A stretch of DNA of 64,000 nucleotides from DAHUXN01 sp963811805 (GCA_963811805.1 CAWESU010000001.1:620001-684000); one strand, 5' to 3'. Positions 36,609 through 46,379 are shown, numbered from the stretch's first letter. The notes: generated by a model from the letters alone, not told the origin. Made by a program: numbers and translations.

Positions 36609-38396
36609 ATGGAACCGGCAAATGTGCGTCAACCCAGCCGCTGGGAAAAGGCGCGCTGCGTCAGCGAACGAGCGGCGGCGCGCGCTATGGGACTTTTGCT
36701 GTGCTTTGTGGCGCTGGTGCTTTGCGCATCTCCTGTGTTTGCGCAGGCGAATCCGATGGTGGAACGGCTGCCCGCGGATACCTGGGCATATTTGAGCTGG
36801 GGCGGCACGGCATCGCTGAAAGCGGTGAGCGGCACGAATTCGGTGCTGCGGCTGTGGAACGATCCGGCGTTCACGGCATTTCTGGAGAACTCCATCGCCA
36901 CGGTTTCGCACGCAGGAGGAGCGCAGAAGTCAGAACTGACGCCGGAACAAACCGCGGAGATACTCTCCGCGCTGGAGAACGCGGCGGTCATCGGTTTCAT
37001 GAACAATCCTGAAAATTCGCAAGGAATAGAGCACGGCTCGCCCGGCTATTTCCTGATTTACGACGCCACGGGGAAGAAAGAGTTGATCGAGAAGCTGCGC
37101 CGCGAGCGCGATGCGCACACGACCGAGCGGCCAACGGTGAGCACGGTTCCCATCGGAGGCGTGTCGGTAGAAAAGCGAGTTTCCAAGGGCGGCGGCACGT
37201 CTTATGAGGCGCAGGCGGCCAGCTATTACATCATCGCCGGATCGCGGCACGCGATGGCGGAGTTGCTCGCGCGATTTGGCACCGGCGGAGCGCCGGGCGC
37301 TTCGTTCACGCAAGCGGCGGATTTTCCGGCGGAGTGCCGCGAAATGGCGCACGCTTCGACTCTGAACGCGCTGGCTCTTCCGGGAAGACTCTCCATACCA
37401 GCGCTGCCTGGGAATCCAGGATTCGATTTCCATGCCTTCAGCAGCTCGCTGCACCTGGATCAGATTCACGCGGCGTGCATGGGCGTCACGTTTGAAAAGC
37501 AGATCACGCACGCGCGCGGCATGGTTCTGGGAGACACTTCGCAGGGCAGCATCTTGAATGTTGCCGGCGATAATCGCGATTCGTTCGCGACGCTGCCATT
37601 GGCCTTGGCGAATTCGTCTTTCCAAGTGTCGGTTATTGATTTTGCGGGATTGTACAATTCACTTTTCACCGCGATTTCCGCGGGATTGCCAGGCGACCGA
37701 GCACCGTTTTTGGCGGCCGCCGTCGCTTTCCTCACTTCCACGTGGGGAATGCCGCCGGATCAAGCCCTCGGATTGTTCACGGGCGAGGTGGCGGTGATTC
37801 ATCCCGACAATACGGTGGATCCGTCGCAAAGCTTCTACGCGTTGGGGATTCATGATCCGGCAAAGGTGCTGCACATTCTACAACACGCGCTGCCCGGCGA
37901 ACGGGCCAGCGCGACCCAGGAAGGAGACGTGACTTACCTTACGACCACGTTTTCCGGCCGCGCGGGTGCGAGCTCTGACCCGGCCGCGGCGACTTATTTT
38001 GCTTTGACGCCAGACATGCTTATCGCTTCAAAAGAGCAGGACGTTTTGCGGCACGCGGTGGCGCGCGTTCACGGCACGACGGGCGCGGCACAAGCTGGCG
38101 CACTGACGAGCGATCCGGATTTTCAGAAGTCCCGGGCTACGCTGCCCGCAAAACTGAACAGTTTGTCGTACACCAATTATGCGCACTACAATTGGCCGAA
38201 GCTTTTCGCGCAGACCCAGAAGAACATCAACGACCGGGTGCAAGCGGCTGCGCGCAACGCCAACCGGCCCGCGCCGCCGCTGGTGCAAATATTCCAGGGG
38301 GTCGATCCCACGGTCCTCTCCCGCTACCTGCACGTTTCCATTGGCGGCGGCTGGAAAAACGCAACCGGCATTTACTTCGATTCTTACATCCAATAA
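36609..38396 (+). CDS. Secreted protein of unknown function, DUF3352-like
   Basis: A 595-residue protein. After a basic N-terminal stretch there is a hydrophobic signal (GLLLCFVALVLCASPVFA, ending near residue 45). The mature part starts MVERLPADTWAYLSWGG, the 'lipids of protein accounting for a value' style opening seen in DUF3352-like secreted proteins (P-A-D-x-x-x-Y-x-x-x). Alpha/beta repeats follow, with phrases such as FYALGIHDPAKVLHIL and TYFALTPDMLIASKEQDVL. AAAAGGAG lies 7 bp before the ATG. It begins 51 bp after the coiled-coil gene and may be co-transcribed with it. No catalytic motif is visible; the family link is tentative. Confidence 0.7.
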   Translation: MEPANVRQPSRWEKARCVSERAAARAMGLLLCFVALVLCASPVFAQANPMVERLPADTWAYLSWGGTASLKAVSGTNSVLRLWNDPAFTAFLENSIATVSHAGGAQKSELTPEQTAEILSALENAAVIGFMNNPENSQGIEHGSPGYFLIYDATGKKELIEKLRRERDAHTTERPTVSTVPIGGVSVEKRVSKGGGTSYEAQAASYYIIAGSRHAMAELLARFGTGGAPGASFTQAADFPAECREMAHASTLNALALPGRLSIPALPGNPGFDFHAFSSSLHLDQIHAACMGVTFEKQITHARGMVLGDTSQGSILNVAGDNRDSFATLPLALANSSFQVSVIDFAGLYNSLFTAISAGLPGDRAPFLAAAVAFLTSTWGMPPDQALGLFTGEVAVIHPDNTVDPSQSFYALGIHDPAKVLHILQHALPGERASATQEGDVTYLTTTFSGRAGASSDPAAATYFALTPDMLIASKEQDVLRHAVARVHGTTGAAQAGALTSDPDFQKSRATLPAKLNSLSYTNYAHYNWPKLFAQTQKNINDRVQAAARNANRPAPPLVQIFQGVDPTVLSRYLHVSIGGGWKNATGIYFDSYIQ

Positions 38397-38495
38397 ATCG
38401 CGCGCTTGCGCGGCGGCAAACATCTGGTGATACTTTTCGCCGGAGCGGAGCACCGCGCCCGCGCCAAATCCTGCGAGGGCCGGCGTTGCGAAAGG

Positions 38496-39830
38496 ATGCC
38501 GCGTAATTTGCCGATGACTGGGAAGACAAGAAGGAAAACCACGCGCGACGTTACTTTTTCATGGGCCGTTTGTGTGGCGCTGAGTTTGTGTCTTGCGCTG
38601 ACGGCGGCATTCGCACGCGCGAAAACCCCGCAACAAGAAAAAACGAAGGTGCAGGCGAGCACTTCCGCTACGGCACCGGCGAGCGATACGGTGCAGGTGC
38701 AATTTGCGTTCAGCGGAAACGTGGCGCAAGTCCCGGCGCAGATCGCCGCGGCGCTGGTGCTGGTTCCGGTGAGCGTGAACGGGTCGCAGCCATCGTGGTT
38801 CCTGCTCGACACGACGCGGGCGACTTCGGCGATCGACGATGTGCGCGCGGTGGCCGTCGGTTTGTATGCTCCCGGGGCAGAAGGCCAGCGGCCGAAGTCG
38901 TTTTCCAACGCGACGCTGGAATTTCCGGGGCTGAAAATTTCGCTGCCGACGCTGACGCTCGATTCCTTCGGGGATTTTTCCACGCGCATTGGGCACGCGG
39001 TGCAGGGAGTGCTTGGCGCGGACGTGCTGAGCCATTTGGTTGTGAAGATCAATTATCAGGCGCAGTCGGTGCAGCTCTACGACCCAAAGGCGTTTCAGTA
39101 CAACGGCGACGGCGCGGGAATTTCGCTCCAGATGTCCGCGGGAATTCCGGCGATGGCCGGCAAGGTGACGGTGCGGCGGCGCGGAAAGTTCAGCGGGCTG
39201 ATCGCCATCGCCACGGCGCAGACTGAGCCAGTTGCGTTTTCGCCGAAATTCGCGGCGGCGCATTCGCTTTACGATTTGTCGGAGAGGATGCTGCCCTTCC
39301 CGGGGCTTGACGCCGCGAGCGATACGGACGTGCGCGACTTTCTGGGTCGCGTGCAGGAAATTCAGTTTGCCAAAGTAACGCTGGCCGACGCGATCGGGAT
39401 ATTTCCGGGAAAATCGGACAAAGGCGCGGACGCCGGAGGCGTTCCCGAACAGTTCGTTTGCGCGATAGGCGGAGAAATTCTGGAGCGGTTTACGGTGATT
39501 CTGAATTATCCGGCGAAGATGCTGATCGTGGAACCGAACAAAACGTTTACGAATGTTTTCACTGCGGACATGAGCGGGCTGACGATCGTTGCGATTCCGC
39601 CGACGTTTGACCGGTTCGAAGTGGCGCAGGTGGCCAAAAGATCGCCGGCGGCTGGAGCGGGGATCGAAGTGGGCGACATGATCGAGAAAATCGACGAGAA
39701 TCCTGCGTCGGAATATTCGCTGGACGACATACGCGCTGTGTTGCGGCAGTACGGGACTGAGCACAAACTGAGCGTGCTGCACGACGGAAAGACGATTGAG
39801 GTGAAGCTGGAGCTGCAGCCGCTGATTTAG
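38496..39830 (+). CDS. Retropepsin-like aspartic protease domain plus PDZ domain, exported
   Basis: A 444-residue protein with a signal peptide (FSWAVCVALSLCLALTAAFA, about 20-42). Two halves of a clan AA aspartic-protease fold follow: PSWFLLDTTRATSAIDD near 104 and the second half with GVLGADVLSHLVVKINYQ and FVCAIGGEILERFTVILNY. A PDZ domain (about 372-444) carries VAKRSPAAGAGIEVGDMIEKID. The usual catalytic triplet DTG (or DSG) is DTT here, so activity is doubtful. The frame is open to 38406, but the chosen ATG is the one that leaves a normal signal peptide; it lacks a strong ribosome-binding site. It follows the DUF3352-like gene closely on the same strand. Confidence 0.78.
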   Translation: MPRNLPMTGKTRRKTTRDVTFSWAVCVALSLCLALTAAFARAKTPQQEKTKVQASTSATAPASDTVQVQFAFSGNVAQVPAQIAAALVLVPVSVNGSQPSWFLLDTTRATSAIDDVRAVAVGLYAPGAEGQRPKSFSNATLEFPGLKISLPTLTLDSFGDFSTRIGHAVQGVLGADVLSHLVVKINYQAQSVQLYDPKAFQYNGDGAGISLQMSAGIPAMAGKVTVRRRGKFSGLIAIATAQTEPVAFSPKFAAAHSLYDLSERMLPFPGLDAASDTDVRDFLGRVQEIQFAKVTLADAIGIFPGKSDKGADAGGVPEQFVCAIGGEILERFTVILNYPAKMLIVEPNKTFTNVFTADMSGLTIVAIPPTFDRFEVAQVAKRSPAAGAGIEVGDMIEKIDENPASEYSLDDIRAVLRQYGTEHKLSVLHDGKTIEVKLELQPLI

Positions 39831-39845
39831 GCTCCGAAGTACCAA

Positions 39846-40666
39846 TCACACAAGACATCCTACAAGGTCAGTTCTCTTCACGGAGGCAACGAGGTTCGCA
39901 GCAAGCGAGAGGCACTCATGGATCGCGAGGACTGGATTATGGACGCGCGCAGGAAATTCGTCGTAGGTTCGACCTTCTAATTTTCTACCGGCGAGGGATT
40001 TGTGAACTCCACCCCATTGCTTGAAGAAGAAAGGAACCTTGGCGCGGCGGCATTGGTCTCGCAGAGACAGCACCCATTCCTTCTGGATAGGCCGGGCTCG
40101 GGGCCGCTTTCTCCACCTACAATCGCCCAACTGATTCCGGCCAAGTCCAGCTTGCCGACGTCCTCCAAGAGAGGCTCGATGGAGAGGAAACGGACGGCGG
40201 CGCGCGCATTTTGTAGGTCCCGGATTCGCGGGAGACCGTATTTTCGATCTTCAACGCTCACTCCCCACCAGATATGAGGCTGATTCGCGGCGAAGCTGAG
40301 TCTGGAATCCAGGAGCTTTTGAAGGCGCTCGGAGCGCTTGGTCAGAACTTGATAGGTGTGCCATTTGGCCGCGACCATGACTTTGGCAACCGCCTCGATG
40401 TAATTTTCCGGCACCTGGTCGTGGAAAAGATCGCTCATGGAGTTGACGAAGATCATCTTTGGAGCGCGCCAGCGGAGGGGCTCGGCGAGCTTTTCAGGGA
40501 CGAGACGCAAATCGAATCCCTGCTCGTAGGGATGGCCCTTGACGCCGCGAAAACGCTCGGCAAAGGTTTCGGCGTAGCAGTGCTTGCAGCCGGGGCTGAT
40601 CTTCGTGCAGCCGCGAACGGGATTCCAGGTCGCGTCGGTCCATTCGATGTCGGACTGAAGACTCAT
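39846..40666 (-). pseudogene. DUF5131 (phage Gp37/Gp68-like, three-Cys-motif) protein, frameshifted
   Basis: The first ~188 codons are a clear DUF5131 protein: IEWTDATWNPVRGCTKISPGCKHCYAE with the three-Cys cluster of radical-SAM-like type, PKMIFVNSMSDLFHD, YQVLTKRSERL, WWGVSVEDRKYGLPRI and AIVGGESGP. At a run of four C on the minus strand (40103-40100) one base is missing and the frame turns into non-family sequence that stops at 39977. The proper ending (ARPIQKEWVLSLRDQC, PFFFKQWGG, GRTYDEFP) continues intact in the next frame to 39846. With one base restored the protein is 273 residues. The ATG overlaps the stop of the partner gene upstream (ATGA), so the two were translationally coupled. 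DUF5131 proteins are known partners of TcmP; their chemistry is not established. Confidence 0.85.
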
Positions 40667-41795
40667 CTGCCCATCCTCCTCGGGAATGTCACGATCACGC
40701 TGTCCGCAAATGTAACCTGCACTTGCCTTTTCGGTCTTCTCTCCGCGGGTGGCGTGGCCTCGATCTTTCCAACAGCTTCGAGGTTGGTCAGTGCCTTTTT
40801 GTAGTTTGTCTTTATGTACGGCCTGCCCACACTATGTTTCATGTAAACCGACACCATGCTCAATTTCTGTCCGGCAAAATCGCTCAGCAATGTCTCCTCC
40901 AGATCGTCCAATGGCCTCGAGAGCGCAAAAAGCAAACGAAAATTCCTGGACGCTGGCGAGTATTTAAAAGACGGCACCCCTTGCTCTTGCTCTGAACTCT
41001 CGTGTGCCATAATCTCCTTCATAATCTCGTACCCTTTGAAATTCTTGGTCGCGAAGATCAGGTGATGCGTCGTTCTCGTACCCTGCTCGTTTTTGAAGCA
41101 GAAAGGCAGAACATACGTCGCTCCCATTTCTCTCAGGGCCTCGGATAATTCTTCGATGATAAGTGCTTCACGGTCTTTCGGCCCCAATCCGGCTTGTTGT
41201 TCTCGGATACGATCGGCCCGCTCCTCACCAAATAAGACATCCATGTGCTCGCGAACAACGGGATTATTCAGCCCCATGTTGATGCGGTTAAAGTTGAAAA
41301 AAATATGCAGTCGCAGCCCCAATTCTTCAGGACCGAATTGATGAGCGCCAGCGAAAGTCCTTTGTAACCCCACGGATCGACGAAGAAAAGCGTGGGAACG
41401 AGCTTCATCTTCTCGAACATCTTCACGATTTCTGAACCGACTTCTTCGCTCCGCACCTGAGGCTTGTGGTTTAATTTCTCGACTCCTCGTAGTGTGGAGA
41501 GAGATTGATTCAGCGAGTCGGCATTTTCTTGATCCTTGTCGTTGAAGATGGTGACCAGCATTTTCCTCATGTCCGGGTCGCCCAGCGCCTTCTCAAGCAC
41601 CAACATGGGGGTCGAGATAGTCCCGTCCTTGTAGCGGCCCGGACCTGCAAAAAGGTCGATGTATGCGATGCGGTTGCCGTGGGTCTTTGCGCTGGGGATC
41701 ACAACCTTCGCCCAAGCCCAGAAATATTTGGCAACAATTCTTGCCTTGATCTGAGATTGCTCACTTGACTCATCAAAAAAGGATTCGTCTGTCAT
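40663..41795 (-). pseudogene. Three-Cys-motif partner protein TcmP, frameshifted
   Basis: A TcmP homologue (TIGR04474 type) in two frames. Frame one starts at ATG 41795: SQIKARIVAKYFWAWAKVV, YIDLFAGPGRYKDG (a methyltransferase-like nucleotide-binding motif), VTIFNDKDQENADSL and TLFFVDPWGYKGLSL. At a run of seven T on the minus strand (41303-41297) one base is missing. The second frame continues FNFNRINMGLNN, EQGTRTTHHLIFATKNFKGYEIMKEIM to the stop at 40663. Restored length is 377 residues, normal for the family. The stop overlaps the DUF5131 start. The pair is visibly lower in GC than its neighbours, suggesting transfer. An in-frame upstream extension antisense to the Lon-like gene was not taken as coding. 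Confidence 0.85.
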
Positions 41796-41925
41796 AACTT
41801 CCACGGGTGCGATGGGTGAAACCCATCGATGTTCGCCTTTTATTCGCCAACGGTCAAGGCCCAGTTTTAGGGCGACTCGCGGACCGATAGTACTCCTGTT
41901 TGACGTATTCGTTGTCTTAACTAGG

Positions 41926-44454
41926 CTATTCGTAGTCGGAGAGGGTTTTGGCCATGATGCGGAGGCGGTCGTCGGCGCGGGCGAAGATGCTGCCGTCTTC
42001 GAATGTGCCGATGGCGTTACGGGCAAATGTGCCATTTTCCTGAAACCTGCCGCTGGCGGCGCGGGCAGAGTCAGAGCGTTCTTCGGGTGTGCTGTTGGGG
42101 TTGCGCGCGCCGGCTTTGATGCCGGTGAGGATTTCGATGCCCTGGTCGATGGTGGTGACGGGATAAATGTGGAATTTGCCTTTGGCGACGGCTTCGACAA
42201 CATCGTCGCGGAGCATCAGATCGTCGACGTTTTCGATGGGAATGAGCACGCCCTGTTTGCCGGTGAGGCCTTTGACCCGGCAGACGTCGTAATAGCCTTC
42301 GATTTTTTCGTTGACGCCGCCGATGGGCTGAATGTCTCCCTGCTGATTGACGGAGCCGGTGACGGCCAAGTCCTGGCGAATGGGCGCGGCGGCGAGCGCG
42401 GAGAGCAGGGCGTAAATTTCGGTGGAGCTGGCGCTGTCGCCATCGACTCCGGAATAGGATTGCTCGAAGCAGACGCTGGCGGCGAGAGAGAGCGGCTTGT
42501 CCTGCGCGAACATGCGGCGGAGATAGCCGGAGATGATTTGCATGCCTTTGTCGTGGATGCGGCCGCTCAAATTCGATTCGCGCTCGATATTGATGATGCC
42601 GGATTTGCCGAGCGCCGCGGAAGCGGTGATGCGTACGGGTTTGCCGAAGGCGTAGCCGCCGAGCTCCATGACGCTCAGGCCGTTGACCTGGCCGACGCGT
42701 TCGCCGGAAACGTCGATGAGCAGCAGACCTTTTTCGATCATCTCCTGAATTTTCGTTTCGATCAGATTGTGGCGATCGATTTTGGCCTCGAGGGACCGAC
42801 GGACATGCGCGGCGGTGACTAATGTTTTGTGCTCCTGCTGCGCGAGGTAGCTCGATTCGCGGGCCACGTCGGCGATATCGAAAAAGCGCGCGGTGACTTT
42901 TCCGCGGCGGCCGGCCTGACGCACGCCGTGTTCCATGAGCGCGGCGATGGCTTCGCGATTGAAGGGCAGAAGATTCTCGTCGTCGCAGAGCTTGCGCAGG
43001 CGCCCGCAATAGTGAGCGATGACTTCGTCGCTCCACTGCATTTCCTCGTCGAATTCGACGCGCACTTTGAAAATTTTCTTGAAGTCGTCTTCGTAATTGA
43101 AAAGCAGCTCGTACATTTCGCGGTCGCCAATGAGCACGATTTTGACGTGAATGTCGATAGGCTCAGGCTTCATGGCGGCGGTGCTGAAGGGGAAAAAGAC
43201 GTCGACGGGCTGAATTTCAAGCTTGCTGTGATTCAGAGTGCGTTTGAGAGTGCGCCAGACGCCGGGCTCGGTGAGCGTGTCGAGCGCGTACATGATGAGG
43301 AAGCCGCCGTCGGCGCGGAGCAGCGAGCCGGCGCGCAGGTCCATGAAATCGGAGCTCCAGCCGCCGCGGGCGTCGTAACTGCGATGAATGGTGCCGAAGA
43401 GATTGGCGTAGGTGGGAATGGTTTCAAAAATGACGGGACAAGATTCGTTGTCGCCGTGAGAAAGGATGACGTTGACGCCATAGACGCGGAAGGGATCGCG
43501 GTCGGAGCGTTCGGGGCGCATGGCCGCGGCGGCTTCGGAGGGCGGCTGATCTTCCTCGCCTTCGCGCTCCTTGAAAGGCTCGAGATTGTCGAGAATGTGA
43601 TGGCGGACTTCCTCGAGGTATTCGGCGACGTGGGAGTCGGCGTATTTTTCTTTTAGTTCCTCGATGACGCCGTCGACCAGAACGGAAGCGGCTTCCTGCT
43701 CGAGGTAACTCATCTCGCTGGCGAGTTCGCGGGAGAGAGTGAGCGTTTTGCGGTAGACGACGGTAAATTCCTGACGGAATTGATCGTACTTGCGCTCGAG
43801 CTCTTCGGCCGCGGCGGTTTCGATCTTTCCTTCCTGAACGAGCTTGGGAACTTCTTCGATGGGCACCATGGCGCCTTCGAGAACGGGGAAAATTTCCGGA
43901 AGGGCGACAGCGCCGACCTGCATGCGGCCGAGCGCGAACTGTTCTCGGGCGATGCGATGGGTGAAATCGTCCATCAATTCCTTTTCGCGCTGAGTGTAGC
44001 GGTCGACGATGCGGGCTTTCTGGCGCTGGAAAGGCTCGCCTTCGAAAACCTGCGGGATGCGGCGGCGCAAAAATTCGATGCCGGACTGCACTTCCTTGCG
44101 AAACGCGTTGGCCTGACCGGGAGGCAAGGTAAGCAGGCGCGGGCGGTCCGGATTTTTGAAATTGTTGACGTAGCAGCGATCGGGAGACAGATGCGTCTTG
44201 GGGCCGATGCTTTCGATCATGCGAACGATCATGCCGCCGCGGCTGGTTCCGGTGAGGCCGCAGACGAAGGAGTTGTAGCCCTGCGCGGTCATGTCGACGC
44301 CCATGCGCAAGGCGCGGAGGGCGCGCTCCTGGCCGATTTCGCTACCTATAGAGGGAGCTTCGGCAGAGCTCGCGTAGGGCACCTTGGCGGGGTCGCAGCG
44401 CCAGCGCAACTGCTCGGGAGAAAGCTCAGTGAGTTGAGGAATTTTTGGAGTCAT
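41926..44454 (-). CDS. Lon-like ATP-dependent protease (AAA_32 / S16 type)
   Basis: An 842-residue protein of the LonB-like group found in many bacteria. The N terminus (LSPEQLRWRCDPAKVPY) and a nucleotide-binding loop FVCGLTGTSRGG are those of the AAA_32 subfamily; the loop departs from the GxxGxGK(S/T) Walker A consensus. A helical insertion follows, then an AAA lid and the Lon protease domain: SYSGVDGDSASS with catalytic Ser near 671, and GGVNEKIEGYYD with catalytic Lys near 716. It probably degrades or remodels specific proteins in the cytoplasm. It stands between the TcmP module and the AI-2E family transporter, all on the minus strand with gaps above 100 bp, so co-transcription is uncertain. 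Confidence 0.9.
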   Translation of the reverse strand: MTPKIPQLTELSPEQLRWRCDPAKVPYASSAEAPSIGSEIGQERALRALRMGVDMTAQGYNSFVCGLTGTSRGGMIVRMIESIGPKTHLSPDRCYVNNFKNPDRPRLLTLPPGQANAFRKEVQSGIEFLRRRIPQVFEGEPFQRQKARIVDRYTQREKELMDDFTHRIAREQFALGRMQVGAVALPEIFPVLEGAMVPIEEVPKLVQEGKIETAAAEELERKYDQFRQEFTVVYRKTLTLSRELASEMSYLEQEAASVLVDGVIEELKEKYADSHVAEYLEEVRHHILDNLEPFKEREGEEDQPPSEAAAAMRPERSDRDPFRVYGVNVILSHGDNESCPVIFETIPTYANLFGTIHRSYDARGGWSSDFMDLRAGSLLRADGGFLIMYALDTLTEPGVWRTLKRTLNHSKLEIQPVDVFFPFSTAAMKPEPIDIHVKIVLIGDREMYELLFNYEDDFKKIFKVRVEFDEEMQWSDEVIAHYCGRLRKLCDDENLLPFNREAIAALMEHGVRQAGRRGKVTARFFDIADVARESSYLAQQEHKTLVTAAHVRRSLEAKIDRHNLIETKIQEMIEKGLLLIDVSGERVGQVNGLSVMELGGYAFGKPVRITASAALGKSGIINIERESNLSGRIHDKGMQIISGYLRRMFAQDKPLSLAASVCFEQSYSGVDGDSASSTEIYALLSALAAAPIRQDLAVTGSVNQQGDIQPIGGVNEKIEGYYDVCRVKGLTGKQGVLIPIENVDDLMLRDDVVEAVAKGKFHIYPVTTIDQGIEILTGIKAGARNPNSTPEERSDSARAASGRFQENGTFARNAIGTFEDGSIFARADDRLRIMAKTLSDYE

Positions 44455-44568
44455 CGCGTTTCTCTGAAACCGGGCCAGAGGGCCGGGGTTCGGTTTTGCG
44501 CCTGTGCATTATACGTGCGCCGCCAATAAACGGAGACGAAAGTGTGCAAGCTGTAGCGTATAGCGAAT

Positions 44569-45633
44569 CTACACCGGACCGGAGCGGCTTTCCGCGTGGC
44601 GGCCGCTCTTGGTGTACAAATCGAGAATGCTGGCGGAGGTGGCCACGATGATAGGCCCAAGCACAATCCCCAGCAAACCAAAGACGGCCATGCCCCCGAT
44701 GATAGCAATGAAAACGATGAGGCCGTTCATGCGCGCGCGACCGCTGATGAACCAGGGGCGCATGACGTTGTCGACGACGCCGGCGACGACGGTGATGATA
44801 ACGGCCAACAGAATGGCCTTGCCCCAGTGCCCGGTGACAATCTGATAGATCATGGCGGGAATCCAGACGACCAAGTCGCCGACGACGGGCACGAGGGAGA
44901 AGAACGCCATTGTGACGCCCCAAAAAATGGGGGCAGTGATGCCGACGACGCCGAAAGCCAAACCTCCCGCGAGTCCGTGAATCAAGGCGCCTGCGAGAGC
45001 CATGGTGATGCTGGCGAAAATCAGGTCGCGGGAGTTGCCGACGATCTCCTCGCGCGATTCGCGATCAAAGGGCAGGACCTGACGGAGCCAGGACATGAGT
45101 TTTGCACTGTCGATGAAGAAATAGAACATAGCGATGACGGTGACGATCAGATCGAAAATGAAAATCGCGACATTGCGCAGGACCACACCGATTTTGGAGG
45201 CGAGGAAGGTCGCGGTGGCTTCGATGCCGCGGTGCAAGAGCTGCGCCAGGCCTTCGGGAGTTTGCCCGGGAACGTGTGCGGCGAGCCATTGCCACCAGCG
45301 GTCGATGCGGCTGAGGCCACCATTGTTGAGTCCGCGCTGCACGGAGGCGGCGGCTTGCAGGCCCTGATGGACGAAGGCGATTCCGACGCCGATCGACGGG
45401 ACGATCAGCAAAAATGTGACGAGAACGGTGCATGCGACGGCAGCGCGCGTACCCCCCCAGCGAAGTTCCAGACGCCTATTCAGGGGGTCGAAGACCACCG
45501 CGAGAACGGCGGCCCAGCATAGTGGCACCAGGAAAGGCTCAAAAACCAGATAAGTGAAATAGAGAAGCAGCGCGATGACGAGGTAGAAGAAGACCGCGCT
45601 CAGCCGCTCCTGCTGTATGGTCCGGTGTGGCAA
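44569..45633 (-). CDS. AI-2E family transporter (PerM/UPF0118 type)
   Basis: A 354-residue inner-membrane protein with about eight helices. It opens with LSAVFFYLVIALLLYFTYLVF and LVPLCWAAVLAVVFDPLNRRLE, hallmark sequences of the family, has a central amphipathic region (about 90-150), and ends with VDNVMRPWFISGRARMNGLIVFIAIIGG. The start is TTG at 45633 behind GAGG; no ATG is available before the first helix. Members have been linked to AI-2 export, sodium-proton exchange or unknown transport; the substrate here cannot be inferred. Confidence 0.9.
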   Translation of the reverse strand: MPHRTIQQERLSAVFFYLVIALLLYFTYLVFEPFLVPLCWAAVLAVVFDPLNRRLELRWGGTRAAVACTVLVTFLLIVPSIGVGIAFVHQGLQAAASVQRGLNNGGLSRIDRWWQWLAAHVPGQTPEGLAQLLHRGIEATATFLASKIGVVLRNVAIFIFDLIVTVIAMFYFFIDSAKLMSWLRQVLPFDRESREEIVGNSRDLIFASITMALAGALIHGLAGGLAFGVVGITAPIFWGVTMAFFSLVPVVGDLVVWIPAMIYQIVTGHWGKAILLAVIITVVAGVVDNVMRPWFISGRARMNGLIVFIAIIGGMAVFGLLGIVLGPIIVATSASILDLYTKSGRHAESRSGPV

Positions 45634-45745
45634 GTGCTGCCTCGCTCCAAGACGGGCTCAGGGACTGAACAAAGAGCATCCATGGATAGTTTTCTTTTGG
45701 GCCTTTGTCAACTGCGGGTTTGCGAGGCGCCTGGGAAAATCGGGA

Positions 45746-45775
45746 CTGTCACAAATTTGCTTCTTGTGCTTTAAT
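45746..45775 (+). promoter_or_regulatory. Possible promoter for the small membrane protein gene
   Basis: CTGTCA (45746-45751), 18-bp spacer and TTTAAT (45770-45775) lie about 60 bp before the start at 45834 in the divergent region shared with the AI-2E family transporter gene. Confidence 0.35.
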
Positions 45776-45833
45776 CCCGGCCAAATCGGCCCTTGTGAAA
45801 AGAAGCAATCGAAAAAACTATGGAGGAACTCCC

Positions 45834-46235
45834 ATGAGCGACAACGGCAATGTCGGGGCGCTTCGCGTGGTGCTGGTGATCGTGGGTATTATCTTCATCG
45901 CTGGGATCTACCCTTTGACTATTCTCTGGCCGACGGGATGGGCGTGGCATATGACCGGCCGCTCGATGTACCTGGAGATGATTCTGGGAGTGTACGCGAC
46001 GCTGGGCGTTTTTCTGCTGCTCGCGTCGCGGCGTCCACTGAAAAACTTGAGCCTGATTTGGTTCACGGTGTGGTCGAGCGTGGTGCATGGCGGCATTATG
46101 GCCGGGCAGGCCCTGCAGTTTCCGGAGCATCGCGGGCATTTGCTGGGTGACGTGCCGGCGTTGCTGCTGGTGGCGCTGGCGCTCGCGGTGCTAACGGTTC
46201 GCGCGAAAAAAGGGGTGCCGCAGGAAGCGTCCTGA
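45834..46235 (+). CDS. Small four-helix membrane protein (DUF6632-like)
   Basis: A 133-residue protein with four predicted membrane helices: VVLVIVGIIFIAGIYPLTIL, YLEMILGVYATLGVFLLLAS, SLIWFTVWSSVVHGGIMAGQ and LLGDVPALLLVALALAVLTV. The conserved-looking polar positions are the WPTGWAW turn after helix 1 and the HGGIM in helix 3. TGGAGGA lies 6 bp before the ATG. It resembles a group of small uncharacterised membrane proteins common in Acidobacteria (DUF6632, recalled with moderate certainty). No function is known. Confidence 0.75.
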   Translation: MSDNGNVGALRVVLVIVGIIFIAGIYPLTILWPTGWAWHMTGRSMYLEMILGVYATLGVFLLLASRRPLKNLSLIWFTVWSSVVHGGIMAGQALQFPEHRGHLLGDVPALLLVALALAVLTVRAKKGVPQEAS

Positions 46236-46354
46236 CCCCTCAGGCTGAGGGCACACGTTTGGATTGGAATTGCTTCAGTGCCATGGCAGCGTGGAGGTGC
46301 GTTCCGGCGACGGCGCGGGTCGTGACGCCGTAACGATCGTTAGGTACGCGGTGA

Positions 46355-46363
46355 TGTTATAAT
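46355..46363 (+). promoter_or_regulatory. Extended -10 element (TGTTATAAT)
   Basis: A perfect TATAAT (46358-46363) with an upstream TG makes an extended -10, so the lack of a -35 match is tolerable. The transcription start would fall near 46370, about 10 nt before the ATG at 46380. Confidence 0.5.
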
Positions 46364-46379
46364 TGGGCTGATTTCAGCC

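Noticed and set aside
41796..42203. N-terminal extension of TcmP antisense to the Lon-like gene
   Set aside because: Pro/Ser/Ala-rich shadow sequence; family proteins start close to the ATG at 41795.
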